In this document: in pieces, positions 36,061-45,328 of the stretch | Numbering within the stretch: the stretch's first letter is position 1 | Layout of the letters: every line of letters begins with the position of its first letter | Assembly: GCA_028723525.1 (NCBI GenBank) | Contig: JAQYET010000062.1 | Coordinates: 1-64,000 of the forward strand | Source: Prevotellaceae bacterium | Lineage (GTDB): Bacteria > Bacteroidota > Bacteroidia > Bacteroidales > Bacteroidaceae | DNA: 64,000 nucleotides | Direction of reading: 5' to 3' | Program-made: the position numbers and the translations under genes | The notes under the pieces: generated by a model | Databases searched by the model: none | Told to the model about the DNA's origin: nothing | What the model saw: the letters and a program-made list of their open reading frames with translations, nothing else

Positions 36061-37260
36061 TCAGTCCTTGCGATACCAAATTCTTTGTATTTTAATTCGT
36101 ATTACAATTACGTTTATAAACGATATGGCAAGCAGCAGTATCAGTCCAACTAAACAGGACGGCAGTAATGAGGAGTCGGGAAGTTGTGGGAATAGTGCAT
36201 AGATGATGTCTATGTAATATCCGCGAACAAAGAAGAGTAACGTCATTGAAATTGCGAAAACGGCAACATTAAGCAGCAATGTCAGCATTTGATAAGGCAT
36301 TGCTACCTGTGCCGGACTGTAGCCTATCAAGAGCAGATTTTCAAGTTTGGAGGCATTTTTCTGCACCAACAGGTAAATGCTCAGCATCAGAATGTAGAAA
36401 CTGAGGATGCTTATGAGAAGTCCTACAGCCATAACGATGGTTACAAGTAGGCGCAGGAAAGACGCTGTTCTCTCCGTATCAAGCGAACCGTTGTCTTGCT
36501 CCAATCCGTGACTTTCAAGGTAAGAGGTTATATTTTTGTCTGTTGGATCGGCAACATCGAGTATAAGGCGGGTCGGAGGTTGGTTTGAAGAAGAGGAAAA
36601 GATGCCGTTGCTCCATTCCACGAATGCCCGTGGAACGAGAATAGAATTCAGTTTGTTTGAAAAGCCTATCACCCTCCCTTTCAGTTCTTTGCGCTTATCG
36701 TTACCGCTGATTGTGAGTCTCACGTCTATCACGCTCGCCAATCCTTCGCTAATCTTCGGCAGTTGCCGGCTCTGCGCAAACCCGAAGTTATACATATTTA
36801 TATATGAGCGAGGCATTATGATTGGCACGATGTCTTCTCCTGCAGAATATTTCCAATCATCTAATGGGATGTCAACGAAATCATCAGGTATGCTTTCGAT
36901 GAATATCTCTGACGACAGAATGGAATGCCCGGATATGCCGATGGAGGCATTCACGCGGAAGTCTGCTGATACGAAAGAGCCGAGTTTCCTGACAAATTTT
37001 TGGTCTGACAGTTCGTCAATCTCCGCTCCGTCGAACGTGTTTGAGTTTCCCGTAAGCGTTGTTGCATTCCCAATCTTCTTGCTTACGACGATATAGTCTG
37101 ACTTCATAAAAGTGTCTTTCGCAGTGAAGATTGGCAGCACGTCGTTATAGAATTGGTATGCCATAAGAACGACGAACATACCAAATATATTGGCGAAGAA
37201 GAACCCGGACAACTGCGCAGCACTTATATGTTGACGGAGTAATTTCCAAACTAAACGCAT
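36061..37260 (-). CDS. ABC transporter permease, FtsX-like
   Basis: A 399-residue membrane protein with one N-terminal helix (about 20-40), a large extracytoplasmic part of about 230 residues, and three helices near the C-terminus (about 275-300, 320-345, 360-390). That is the FtsX/MacB permease layout. It lies 42 bases after the ATPase gene, so the two probably form one transporter with the preceding lipoprotein. Such complexes extrude lipoproteins or regulate envelope enzymes; the substrate is not evident. It is the last gene of the 41954-36061 run. Confidence 0.75.
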   Translation of the reverse strand: MRLVWKLLRQHISAAQLSGFFFANIFGMFVVLMAYQFYNDVLPIFTAKDTFMKSDYIVVSKKIGNATTLTGNSNTFDGAEIDELSDQKFVRKLGSFVSADFRVNASIGISGHSILSSEIFIESIPDDFVDIPLDDWKYSAGEDIVPIIMPRSYINMYNFGFAQSRQLPKISEGLASVIDVRLTISGNDKRKELKGRVIGFSNKLNSILVPRAFVEWSNGIFSSSSNQPPTRLILDVADPTDKNITSYLESHGLEQDNGSLDTERTASFLRLLVTIVMAVGLLISILSFYILMLSIYLLVQKNASKLENLLLIGYSPAQVAMPYQMLTLLLNVAVFAISMTLLFFVRGYYIDIIYALFPQLPDSSLLPSCLVGLILLLAISFINVIVIRIKIQRIWYRKD

Positions 37261-37302
37261 AGTGATTGAATATTATATAAGTTTTTTGTTCTTCAAGAGA
37301 AA

Positions 37303-37947
37303 TTACAGCATTATTACGTGGTCGTATGAAATGTTGATATGCTTTCCTATACTTGTAACTATAACTCCTGCTCCTTGCCTCTCAGCCTCTTCAATCATTA
37401 TTTCGCCCATTGTTTGTGAGTTGTTATCGTCAAGATGACTGATTGGTTCGTCGGCAAGAATGAAATCGAAGGGCTGCACCAATGCACGTATCATTGCCAC
37501 GCGCTGCTGCTGACCGAAAGACATAAAGCGAACTTTGACGTCGCGCTTGTCGGCTATCCCCAGCCTATCGAACCATTGTTCTATTTCGTTTTTCGACCGA
37601 AATCCGGTGAGCCTGTTCTTTATCTCAATGTTCTCAAATGCCGTAAGTTCGGGGAACAAGCGCAATTCTTGGAATACATAACTGATGTTGTGTTTTCTCA
37701 CGTCTGTCCATCGGGCAATGCTTAAACGTCTCACATCTGTGTCATCAAACATGATATGCCCCGCATAATCGTTGCGATAACCGAGGATATAACTGCAAAA
37801 TGTACTCTTGCCCTTGCCGCTTTCAGCCTCCACGAGGTATGTCCTGCCTTTGACAAACTCCACTTCACGGTTCCATATCCCGCTTTGCAGACTCGCGTTA
37901 TCTGCAAACACATTCGGCACTACGTTCTTAAAAACTATCGTGTTCAC
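37303..37947 (-). CDS. ABC transporter ATP-binding protein
   Basis: A 214-residue ATPase driving the adjacent permease. Walker A is ESGKGKST (42-49), the signature region is MSFGQQQRVAMIRAL (FGQQQ in place of the usual SGGQQ), and Walker B is FILADEP followed by SHLDD. The start is the GTG at 37947, with AAGGAG 7-12 bases upstream. A longer frame overlaps the preceding gene without conserved sequence. The deviation in the signature (FGQQQ) is unusual but the glutamines and Arg are kept. It lies 7 bases after the lipoprotein gene. Confidence 0.85.
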   Translation of the reverse strand: MNTIVFKNVVPNVFADNASLQSGIWNREVEFVKGRTYLVEAESGKGKSTFCSYILGYRNDYAGHIMFDDTDVRRLSIARWTDVRKHNISYVFQELRLFPELTAFENIEIKNRLTGFRSKNEIEQWFDRLGIADKRDVKVRFMSFGQQQRVAMIRALVQPFDFILADEPISHLDDNNSQTMGEIMIEEAERQGAGVIVTSIGKHINISYDHVIML

Positions 37948-37954
37948 TTTTTCA

Positions 37955-39295
37955 CTACTCCTTAATATACAATATCTTTGACGCTCCTCCAAACAAAGAC
38001 TTGACTATATTGCCAACAGTTTCATCGTCTATGTTGCCTAAGTCAATCAGCATGGCAAGTGTAGAGCCTTCTATCTTGCCGGCAATCTCTTTAGGCAATG
38101 GCTTTGGTGCAGAGGCTGTTACTGCTGTCGAGGCTTTGTTATGGCGCAACGACGATATGAAGTGATTGTCGGTATCCACGGCAAAGGAATAAACCATGCC
38201 CCCATTGGTATATAAATAAGCATCTTTTCCGGCATTGGTAATGCTTGAGCCGGCAGGACAAGAGGTCTTCCAATATCCCACATCTGCAAGGAAATCCTTG
38301 TTTTTAAGGTTGGCAATGAAATCGAAATCTCCTTCAAGAGAGGAAAAATAGAGCACCATGTCGCCATTTATGGCACGCAAGATGTTATCCATGTCGATAG
38401 AGGTATTCACGCCGACAAGCAACGGTTGCATCTCCTTGCTCTGCTGCATCAGTTTCAAGAGCCTCTCTCCTTCGACATTCATAAACATGCTTCCTATACA
38501 GTCGGGCGATAACTTGCCAAAAAATTCTTTTGTAATCGGGCGCAGCACTTTATTGTTTTCTTGTAATTTACTGTTTATCTTCTCGTTAAAAGACATCGTT
38601 TCGCCACGTATCACCATGAGTTCGCCCTCCTTATCCACCGTTGCCGAGAGTATTATTTGAGACGCATCGGCTTCCTTTGGAGTAAAAAGGGCAAACGGCA
38701 AAGACATCTTTTCAGGCAATGCCGACAGCCGTGAGACAAATGCTATCGGCGCATCAAGCAATTCGAGCCTTTTGAATATCTGCGTTTCTCTCACTCCCTG
38801 CTCCTCTGTCTGACGGAACATTTTCTGTAACCGTTGCCTTGTTTCGGCACGTTGCATGGCAGAAACCGGACCAACCAACACAAGGGCTTCATCGGAATAT
38901 CCTGCAAACCACGAATTACCGATGGTCACAAACATGTTACCGAGATGTTCCTCGGGCACAGTGCACTTCCCCGACACTGACAATTCGGACAGCCATTCTG
39001 TCATTTCGTCTGCGCTTTCGACACGTGCCACAAGTCCAAGTGCTCCGTCGGGGGTCTCGAAAAGATAAATTTTTGATGAGAAATCCACACCACAACCCTC
39101 TGTATTATCAACACCAAGGAGGCTTTTAAGGGCGTTGTCTATTCCTGAGTTTCCCAAAGTTGAAAGCCGTTGCGCATCAACGGAGATGACTGCCACGCTC
39201 TCACGAGGTATCACATTCAGGTATTCTTTTTCAGAACATGACACCAACGGCAGCAAGAATGTTGCCACTATAATTCGCAACAATATCTTCATCAT
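37955..39295 (-). CDS. DUF4836-like lipoprotein
   Basis: A 446-residue envelope lipoprotein. The signal peptide ends in the lipobox LVSC (Cys about 20), followed by SEKEYLNVIPRESVAVISVD, the opening typical of Bacteroidetes DUF4836 proteins. The rest is a soluble alpha/beta protein with no catalytic motif that I recognise. It is translated just before the ABC ATPase (7-base gap), so it may be the surface or periplasmic partner of that transporter. The family name is from memory of the N-terminal pattern; function is unknown. Confidence 0.7.
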   Translation of the reverse strand: MMKILLRIIVATFLLPLVSCSEKEYLNVIPRESVAVISVDAQRLSTLGNSGIDNALKSLLGVDNTEGCGVDFSSKIYLFETPDGALGLVARVESADEMTEWLSELSVSGKCTVPEEHLGNMFVTIGNSWFAGYSDEALVLVGPVSAMQRAETRQRLQKMFRQTEEQGVRETQIFKRLELLDAPIAFVSRLSALPEKMSLPFALFTPKEADASQIILSATVDKEGELMVIRGETMSFNEKINSKLQENNKVLRPITKEFFGKLSPDCIGSMFMNVEGERLLKLMQQSKEMQPLLVGVNTSIDMDNILRAINGDMVLYFSSLEGDFDFIANLKNKDFLADVGYWKTSCPAGSSITNAGKDAYLYTNGGMVYSFAVDTDNHFISSLRHNKASTAVTASAPKPLPKEIAGKIEGSTLAMLIDLGNIDDETVGNIVKSLFGGASKILYIKE

Positions 39296-39326
39296 AAGAT
39301 ATTACACTTGACCTGAATACTTTGTT

Positions 39327-40058
39327 TCATATTATTCTGCGCGACAGATGAGCCATCATTGTTGCAGAAAGGGCTGCAGTCTCTGTGCGTAAGCGACAAG
39401 GACCGAGCGACACCGGGACAAATCCATGCTCAACTGCCAGTCTTACTTCCTCAAGAGAGAAGTCACCTTCCGGACCAATCATTACCGTAACATCGGCATC
39501 ATCCTCACCGACGGGTTGCTGCAACTCAGCAAACAGGTCTTTACTGTCAATCTCCTCGTAGCAATGTGCAATGTATTTCTGCCCTTTCAACGGCTGAGTT
39601 ACGAAACTCTTGAACGTAGTCATCTGATTGACTGTGGGCTTCCATGCCTTACGGCTCTGCTTAACTGCAGAGACTACAATCTTTTCCAATCTCACCGTTC
39701 GCAGCATACGACGTTCCGAGAACCGGCAGTTTAGGAAACCGAACTCGTCGATACCAACCTCTGTTGCTTTCTCAACAAGCCACTCCATCCTATCCATTAC
39801 CTTTGTCGGTGCTACCGCAATGCAGATATGTCCTTTCCATACCGGCTTTTGCGGAATACGTTCCAGCACTTTATAAAGGCAGCGTTTTGTGGCAGCGAGT
39901 GTCACAACGGCTCTGTAAAAACAACCGTTTCCGTCCATGAGAAACATCTCATCGCCGCTCTTCAACCTAAGAACCCGGAGGGCGTGCATAGCCTCCTCGT
40001 CTGGAAGTTCGTTGACATTCTCCGCGTCGGGAACAAAGAAATACCTCGCCTCTTTCAT
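39327..40058 (-). CDS. rsmE: 16S rRNA (uracil1498-N3)-methyltransferase
   Basis: SPOUT-class methyltransferase of 243 residues that methylates N3 of U1498 in 16S rRNA. An N-terminal PUA-like domain (HALRVLRLKSGDEMFLMDG) precedes the knotted C-terminal domain. That domain carries VMIGPEGDFSLEEV and the SAM loop LGPCRLRTETAALSAT (usually LGxRILRTETA). It lies 12 bases downstream of the bifunctional nuclease gene and 31 bases before the DUF4836-like gene, within the same minus-strand run. Confidence 0.94.
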   Translation of the reverse strand: MKEARYFFVPDAENVNELPDEEAMHALRVLRLKSGDEMFLMDGNGCFYRAVVTLAATKRCLYKVLERIPQKPVWKGHICIAVAPTKVMDRMEWLVEKATEVGIDEFGFLNCRFSERRMLRTVRLEKIVVSAVKQSRKAWKPTVNQMTTFKSFVTQPLKGQKYIAHCYEEIDSKDLFAELQQPVGEDDADVTVMIGPEGDFSLEEVRLAVEHGFVPVSLGPCRLRTETAALSATMMAHLSRRII

Positions 40059-40070
40059 CGTATTGATAGT

Positions 40071-40634
40071 TTAATTTCCCAAACCTGACATGCGTCTCTT
40101 GCGCTCTTCGCTCAACAACGCCGCCTGTTCGTAGTTCTCTTCTTTTACAGCGCGCTCTATTGCCTGCTCAATCATCTCAAGACTCATGGTGTTTATCGGA
40201 AGTGGAATTTTCATTTCACCGGTTGGTTCGCGATAAACAACAGACTGGTGTGCCATCAGTTTCTCGTCGATGAATATCGGAACATCGCCTGCTAACGACA
40301 AGAGCACCGCATCAGATATACGTATCGGCATCATCTCTTGAGTTTTTGAATTTACCAACATCGAGTCGTATTGACCGTCGGATATATCATTTATCAGAAT
40401 ATGAAAGCGCAAATCTTCTTGCCGGGATAGGATACCATAAAGGACTTCGGGAAGCATGCGTCGCGTTATTGGCAATTTATTGACACGCATGTCCAACTGT
40501 ATTGCCATGTCACGGCTGCAAACAATGGAAATCTGTCTTTCGCATTGCTCGTCGGCAAGCAGCATCAGGGCGAGGTCGTCGGTACCGACTATCTCTGAAA
40601 CACCTACAAACCTAAGCCTTATTGTCTTACACAT
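40071..40634 (-). CDS. Bifunctional nuclease domain protein with UVR motif
   Basis: A 187-residue protein in two parts. Residues about 5-135 are a BFN/DUF151 domain (EVLYGILSRQ, ISDAVLLSLAGDVPIFID), named for plant proteins with DNase and RNase activity. Residues about 150-185 are a UvrB/UvrC-type interaction motif (LEMIEQAIERAVKEENYEQAALLSEE). The two-part form is standard in Bacteroidetes. It starts three bases after the nucleoside permease stop and precedes rsmE, so the three are co-transcribed. The in vivo substrate is unknown. Confidence 0.85.
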   Translation of the reverse strand: MCKTIRLRFVGVSEIVGTDDLALMLLADEQCERQISIVCSRDMAIQLDMRVNKLPITRRMLPEVLYGILSRQEDLRFHILINDISDGQYDSMLVNSKTQEMMPIRISDAVLLSLAGDVPIFIDEKLMAHQSVVYREPTGEMKIPLPINTMSLEMIEQAIERAVKEENYEQAALLSEERKRRMSGLGN

Positions 40635-40637
40635 TCT

Positions 40638-41954
40638 CTATTTTTTATTCTTGTCGGGGTGGAATATGATTGCAAACGATACTGCCACAACTAATGCGTA
40701 TGTGGCGAAAAGGAACCAACATGACTCCCAATCACCCACAAGGAAACCGTTCTCCCACTTGCAGAAGTGGTTTACCACCTCACCTGCAACGAGCGTTCCC
40801 ACCGTTGCTCCCAAACCGTTTGTCATGAGCATGAACAATCCTTGGGCAGAAGCCTTCATCGAAGAGTCGCACTCCTTATCGACAAACATTGCCCCCGAAA
40901 CATTGAAAAAGTCGAATGCCACACCATAAACTACGCACGACAGGATGAACAGGATTACCCCCGGCATTGCCGGATTGCCAAGTCCGAAGAAGCCGAAACG
41001 TATCACCCACGCGAACATCGCTATAAGCATAACAACCTTAATACCGTAACGACGCAGGAAAAATGGTATCATCAAGATGCACAGAGCCTCGCTCACTTGA
41101 GATATTGAGGTGAGCAACGTGGCGTTGTTCGCGGCGAACGAGGAGGCCACCAAGGCGTCATCGCTGCCCTTGAAACTGGTAATGAAGGGTCCTGCATATC
41201 CGTTTGTGACCTGCAGCGACATTCCAAGCAGTGAAGAGAATATGAAGAACAAAGCCATCTTCTTTGTCTTGAAAAGTTTGAAAGCATTGAGTCCGAGAGT
41301 TTCAGAAAGCGATTGTCCCTCTTTCTTCTCTATACGGCACTGCGGGAGAGTGAAGCAATAAAGGAAGAGAACAAGGCTCAGCAAGCCCGAAACGAAGAAC
41401 TGCATATAAGTGTATTGGAACTTGTTGGCGTTCTCGGCAAGCGTGAACGAGAAAGTACCCTCCTCCCATACGGCACAGTTTACGAACCACATTGTTATGA
41501 TGAAGCCCACTGTTCCGAGCACTCTTATAGGCGGGAAATCCTTCACCGTGTCATATCCGTTATTCTTCAATATGGTGAACGCCGTTGTGTTAGAGAGTGC
41601 CAGAGTTGGCATATAGAAAGCAACGCTCAAGGTGTACATCGCGATAAACATTGTCTTATCGGGCAACTCATTGCCTACACCGGCAGAAAGTCCCATATAC
41701 CAACAGGAAAGCATTGCTGCCCCGGCTATGAAATGGCAAATTCCCAACAGGCGTTGAGGTTGTATATATTTGTCTGCCACGATACCCATTATTGTCGGCA
41801 TAAATATCGATACTATTCCCTGCAAGGCATAAAACCAAGAGATTTGCTCTCCAAGACCTGCCGAACCAAGATAGTTTCCCATACATGTGAGATAAGCTCC
41901 CCATACTGCGAACTCAAGGAAATTCATCAATGAGAGGCGAAGTTTCAAGTTCAT
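40638..41954 (-). CDS. Nucleoside:H+ symporter, NupG/XapB-like MFS permease
   Basis: Inner-membrane importer of 438 residues with 12 hydrophobic helices. The start MNLKLRLSLMNFLEFAVWGAY and the following LGSAGLGEQISWFYALQGIVSIFMP are typical of the nucleoside-H+ symporter branch of the major facilitator superfamily. VADKYIQPQRLLGI near residue 60 is the loop 2-3 motif. It is the first gene of a six-gene minus-strand run with the bifunctional nuclease and rsmE next. Salvage of nucleosides alongside a nuclease is plausible but inferred. Confidence 0.85.
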   Translation of the reverse strand: MNLKLRLSLMNFLEFAVWGAYLTCMGNYLGSAGLGEQISWFYALQGIVSIFMPTIMGIVADKYIQPQRLLGICHFIAGAAMLSCWYMGLSAGVGNELPDKTMFIAMYTLSVAFYMPTLALSNTTAFTILKNNGYDTVKDFPPIRVLGTVGFIITMWFVNCAVWEEGTFSFTLAENANKFQYTYMQFFVSGLLSLVLFLYCFTLPQCRIEKKEGQSLSETLGLNAFKLFKTKKMALFFIFSSLLGMSLQVTNGYAGPFITSFKGSDDALVASSFAANNATLLTSISQVSEALCILMIPFFLRRYGIKVVMLIAMFAWVIRFGFFGLGNPAMPGVILFILSCVVYGVAFDFFNVSGAMFVDKECDSSMKASAQGLFMLMTNGLGATVGTLVAGEVVNHFCKWENGFLVGDWESCWFLFATYALVVAVSFAIIFHPDKNKK

Positions 41955-42134
41955 GTTATTCAGAATTTAAGTTTTTAATTTTGCCCGCAAAGGTAATGAA
42001 TAAAAAACATAATCAAGAAAAAAACGATATAATTTATCAAAGCGTACCGCCATGAGACAGAAAAGCCTGCCTTGATAGCGATGAGCAAAGAGATGACTGT
42101 ATTGAAAATCAGGCACAGTTCGGATGCTACCAAT

Positions 42135-42236
42135 AAAAAATTGATTGTCTCACGACAATCAATCCTTTAATAACCTTAATAATCTAATACCATGAAAAAC
42201 ACGTTGCAAAAATAGTAATTTTATTTCAAATCACAA
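42135..42236 (-). ncRNA. Candidate small RNA of about 70 nt with own promoter and terminator
   Basis: Read on the minus strand, TTG (42236-42234), a 19-base spacer and TATTTTTG (42214-42207) form a promoter. About 45 bases downstream a perfect 9-bp hairpin, TTGATTGTC / GACAATCAA (42141-42162), is followed by TTTTTT. Together they would define a transcript of about 65-70 nt. It lies in the 309-base gap 41955-42263, after the stop of the DUF3256-like gene and before the permease gene. On the plus strand the same stretch reads as a hairpin plus a 7-codon ORF (42191-42214), so direction is not certain. It could also simply be the terminator of 42264-42914. Confidence 0.4.
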
Positions 42237-42263
42237 GTATTTTGAATAATATTATTATGATTT

Positions 42264-42914
42264 TTAACATTCTGTAAAAATATATCCGCTCCATTTAAAT
42301 TTCCTTTGCTTAATTATGGCAATAACTTTGCCGGTTTCCTCACTTGTCAACAAAGGTTTACTAAGCGTCAAGGTGACAACCGGTTCCGTTTCTGAAAGTT
42401 CTGCGACGAGCATAAACGGGTCGATAATGGGCAGTAAATCATCAAAATCTTCTTGCGACATGCTGTCAGGTTTGTTGATGAAATCTCTTTTCAGCACATT
42501 TTCATCATTGGTTATTGGCAGACCAAATGTGCCGTTTTCCGGCTGCCATTCTGCATCAAAAAAGAATATTTCACTCTCCGGTTCGGGTGCTTTGAACGAC
42601 TTGACCATACAAATTACGAAAGAGTCGTTATATGCCAGTTTCTTCAACTGTAATGTAGAACTGCCGTTCAGAGTCACAAAAACGTAGTCGTCGGTCATCT
42701 TATCCAACACGGATATGCCGTCGAGATTGTTCTTTACTTCTGCTTTCATCTGCGACGCATACAGGTCTGCCATCTCCGTTCGCTTGTCTTTATCAAGATA
42801 TGCGGCAACACTGTCGGGCATATTTATCCATATATCGCGCATCGTTGCCTGTGCATAAGCGGCTGATGAAAGTACTATAATAAATAATGTGGTAAGGAAA
42901 AACTGCTTCTTCAT
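42264..42914 (-). CDS. DUF3256-like secreted protein
   Basis: A 216-residue exported protein with a signal peptide (MKKQFFLTTLFIIVLSSAAYAQ; start at 42914). The mature start ATMRDIWINMPDSVAAYLDKD and the MKAEVKNNLDGIS block resemble the Bacteroidetes DUF3256 family. There is no lipobox and no catalytic motif that I can see; it is probably periplasmic. It stands alone between gapA and the nucleoside permease run. Family assignment is from memory of the pattern and moderately sure; function is unknown. Confidence 0.72.
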   Translation of the reverse strand: MKKQFFLTTLFIIVLSSAAYAQATMRDIWINMPDSVAAYLDKDKRTEMADLYASQMKAEVKNNLDGISVLDKMTDDYVFVTLNGSSTLQLKKLAYNDSFVICMVKSFKAPEPESEIFFFDAEWQPENGTFGLPITNDENVLKRDFINKPDSMSQEDFDDLLPIIDPFMLVAELSETEPVVTLTLSKPLLTSEETGKVIAIIKQRKFKWSGYIFTEC

Positions 42915-43067
42915 GCTCAACAATAAATTTATTCAGACTGCAATATTACTACATTTTCACGACATTCACAACAATAAGCGAATAAAAATGGAAGACCGGA
43001 TTTATTTTCCTTGTCCAAGACATTCCTCACAATGTCATTGCATTGAAGCGCATCGGAATAAAAAAAA

Positions 43068-43103
43068 CGCCACACAACCGATGGAACTATCGGGTATGTG
43101 GCG
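43068..43103 (-). terminator. Terminator of gapA
   Basis: CGCCACA (43068-43074) and CCGAT (43078-43082) pair with ATCGG (43089-43093) and TGTGGCG (43097-43103). On the minus strand this is followed by a run of eight T. It lies about 34 bases after the gapA stop. Confidence 0.9.
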
Positions 43104-43136
43104 AGTGTATAAGTAATTTTACGAAAGATGTTCGGG

Positions 43137-44153
<1,017 letters not shown>

Positions 44154-44290
44154 TTAGTATTTTAAAAATATTAAATGATTTCATCTAATAAATCTTTTAT
44201 TTATCTACCTTATGGAGAATAATAGGGCATTTCGCGACCACTACATCAAGAAAAAAGCCCTTTTAAGCATTTTTTTACCGTTATCGTGCG

Positions 44291-44320
44291 CAAAGTTACA
44301 ATTTTTATCTATATTTGCAA
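44291..44320 (-). promoter_or_regulatory. gapA promoter
   Basis: On the minus strand TTG (44320-44318), a 19-base spacer and TAACTTTG (44298-44291) fit the Bacteroidetes consensus. The leader to the gapA ATG would be about 140 bases. It includes AGGGC (44224-44228) and GCCCT (44257-44261), which could pair. Confidence 0.7.
44310..44317 (+). promoter_or_regulatory. Plus-strand -7 box upstream of mscL
   Basis: TATATTTG fits the TAnnTTTG consensus and points toward mscL (ATG 44469), but no clear TTTG lies 19-21 bases upstream. It sits inside the spacer of the gapA promoter, directly next to that promoter's TTG, so the two promoters overlap. Confidence 0.45.
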
Positions 44321-44468
44321 CATCTTTATGTCTTAATAATTATAAAAAAGTGATTTATCGTTGATTTGACATATAAAAACAAGTCGTAACACTCTGTGTT
44401 CCGCATAAGGCACCGCAATAGCCGAAGAAACGAATTAAAACATATTATTAACTTTACAAACATACAAA

Positions 44469-44891
44469 ATGGGATTTATAAAAGAGTTTAAAGAGTTTGC
44501 CATGAAGGGCAACGTAATGGACATGGCAGTGGGTGTCATCATTGGAGGTGCTTTCGGAAAAATCGTAACCTCTCTTGTTGACAATATAATAATGCCACTG
44601 GTTGGGCTCGCAACCGGCGGAGTGAACTTCAACGACATGTTCGTCAATCTTAGCGACGAAAAGGTAAATTCGCTTGCCGAGGCTACCGAAAAAGGCGTTG
44701 CGGTGTTTGCATATGGAGCATTCATACAGAGCATAATCGACTTCCTGATTATCGCATTCTGTATATTCCTTATGATAAAGGCTATGAACAAACTCAGCAA
44801 GAAGAAGGAAGAGGAGCCTGCAGCAGCACCGGAGCCGTCGGCAGAAGAGAAACTTCTCTCGGAAATACGCGACCTTATTAAAAACAAATAA
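44469..44891 (+). CDS. mscL: Large-conductance mechanosensitive channel
   Basis: Inner-membrane pentameric channel that opens under membrane tension to release solutes in osmotic downshock. The 140-residue protein starts [22 protein letters not shown], has the gate-lining first helix ([22 protein letters not shown]) and a second helix ([21 protein letters not shown]). It ends in a charged cytoplasmic helix ([19 protein letters not shown]), the family bundle. A terminator lies 26 bases after the stop. Confidence 0.96.
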   Translation: MGFIKEFKEFAMKGNVMDMAVGVIIGGAFGKIVTSLVDNIIMPLVGLATGGVNFNDMFVNLSDEKVNSLAEATEKGVAVFAYGAFIQSIIDFLIIAFCIFLMIKAMNKLSKKKEEEPAAAPEPSAEEKLLSEIRDLIKNK

Positions 44892-44916
44892 TATTCACGT
44901 AGGTAATTCATTTGAC

Positions 44917-44948
44917 GGGGGCTGTGCCATTAGGCGCGGTTCCCGTTT
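44917..44948 (+). terminator. Terminator of mscL
   Basis: GGGGGCTGTGCC (44917-44928) pairs with GGCGCGGTTCCC (44933-44944) through an ATTA loop, with four G-U pairs, and is followed by GTTTT. Confidence 0.8.
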
Positions 44949-45013
44949 TCCTTATTTACGCCCAAACGCACCATTCTTAATGCCCTACCATATTACAATA
45001 TATGATGTACTGA

Positions 45014-45101
45014 AAAGTAAAAACGCCGAAATTGCTATGTGAAATCGGCGATTTTGCTTACCAATTTCGGCGAATTTATTCAGCAATTTCGCCGAAATTG
45101 T
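45014..45101. repeat. Four-unit 22-bp palindromic array, copy 3
   Basis: Cores lie at 45023, 45045, 45067 and 45089, exactly 22 bases apart. The first core is ACGCCGA, the next two TCGGCGA and the last TCGCCGA. CAATTTCGGCGAA (45062-45074) pairs perfectly with TTCGCCGAAATTG (45088-45100). It lies in the 437-base gene-free stretch 44892-45328 between mscL and lplA. Its unit orientation pattern differs from the other copies, but the length is the same. Confidence 0.9.
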
Positions 45102-45253
45102 TTTCAGAAAGATGCACACCGACTGTGCGGTTCATGCCTGCTCGCAGTGAGATATGTGTGCTGTGAGGCATAAAAAAAACGGTTTCGCACCACCCGTCGC
45201 AGTCATTGTCGGCATATCAAGACAGTCTTTAATGTTTTTTCATACCGATAAAG

Positions 45254-45283
45254 TTTGCGTGATAAATATTTTTTGTATATTTG
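45254..45283 (+). promoter_or_regulatory. Promoter of the glycine cleavage operon
   Basis: TTTG (45254-45257), an 18-base spacer and TATATTTG (45276-45283) match the Bacteroidetes consensus, with about 40 bases of leader before the lplA ATG at 45329. The leader is too short for a glycine riboswitch. Confidence 0.82.
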
Positions 45284-45328
45284 CAAGCGCAAATCTATGA
45301 TTACGAAAAACTGCACCTTTAGAGACAG

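Noticed and set aside
45014..45101. CRISPR array
   Set aside because: The 22-bp units are contiguous with no distinct spacers, are palindromic, come in fixed sets of four and have no cas genes nearby.
44892..45328. Glycine riboswitch before the gcv operon
   Set aside because: The promoter leaves only about 40 bases of leader, far too short, and the upstream bases are the repeat array.
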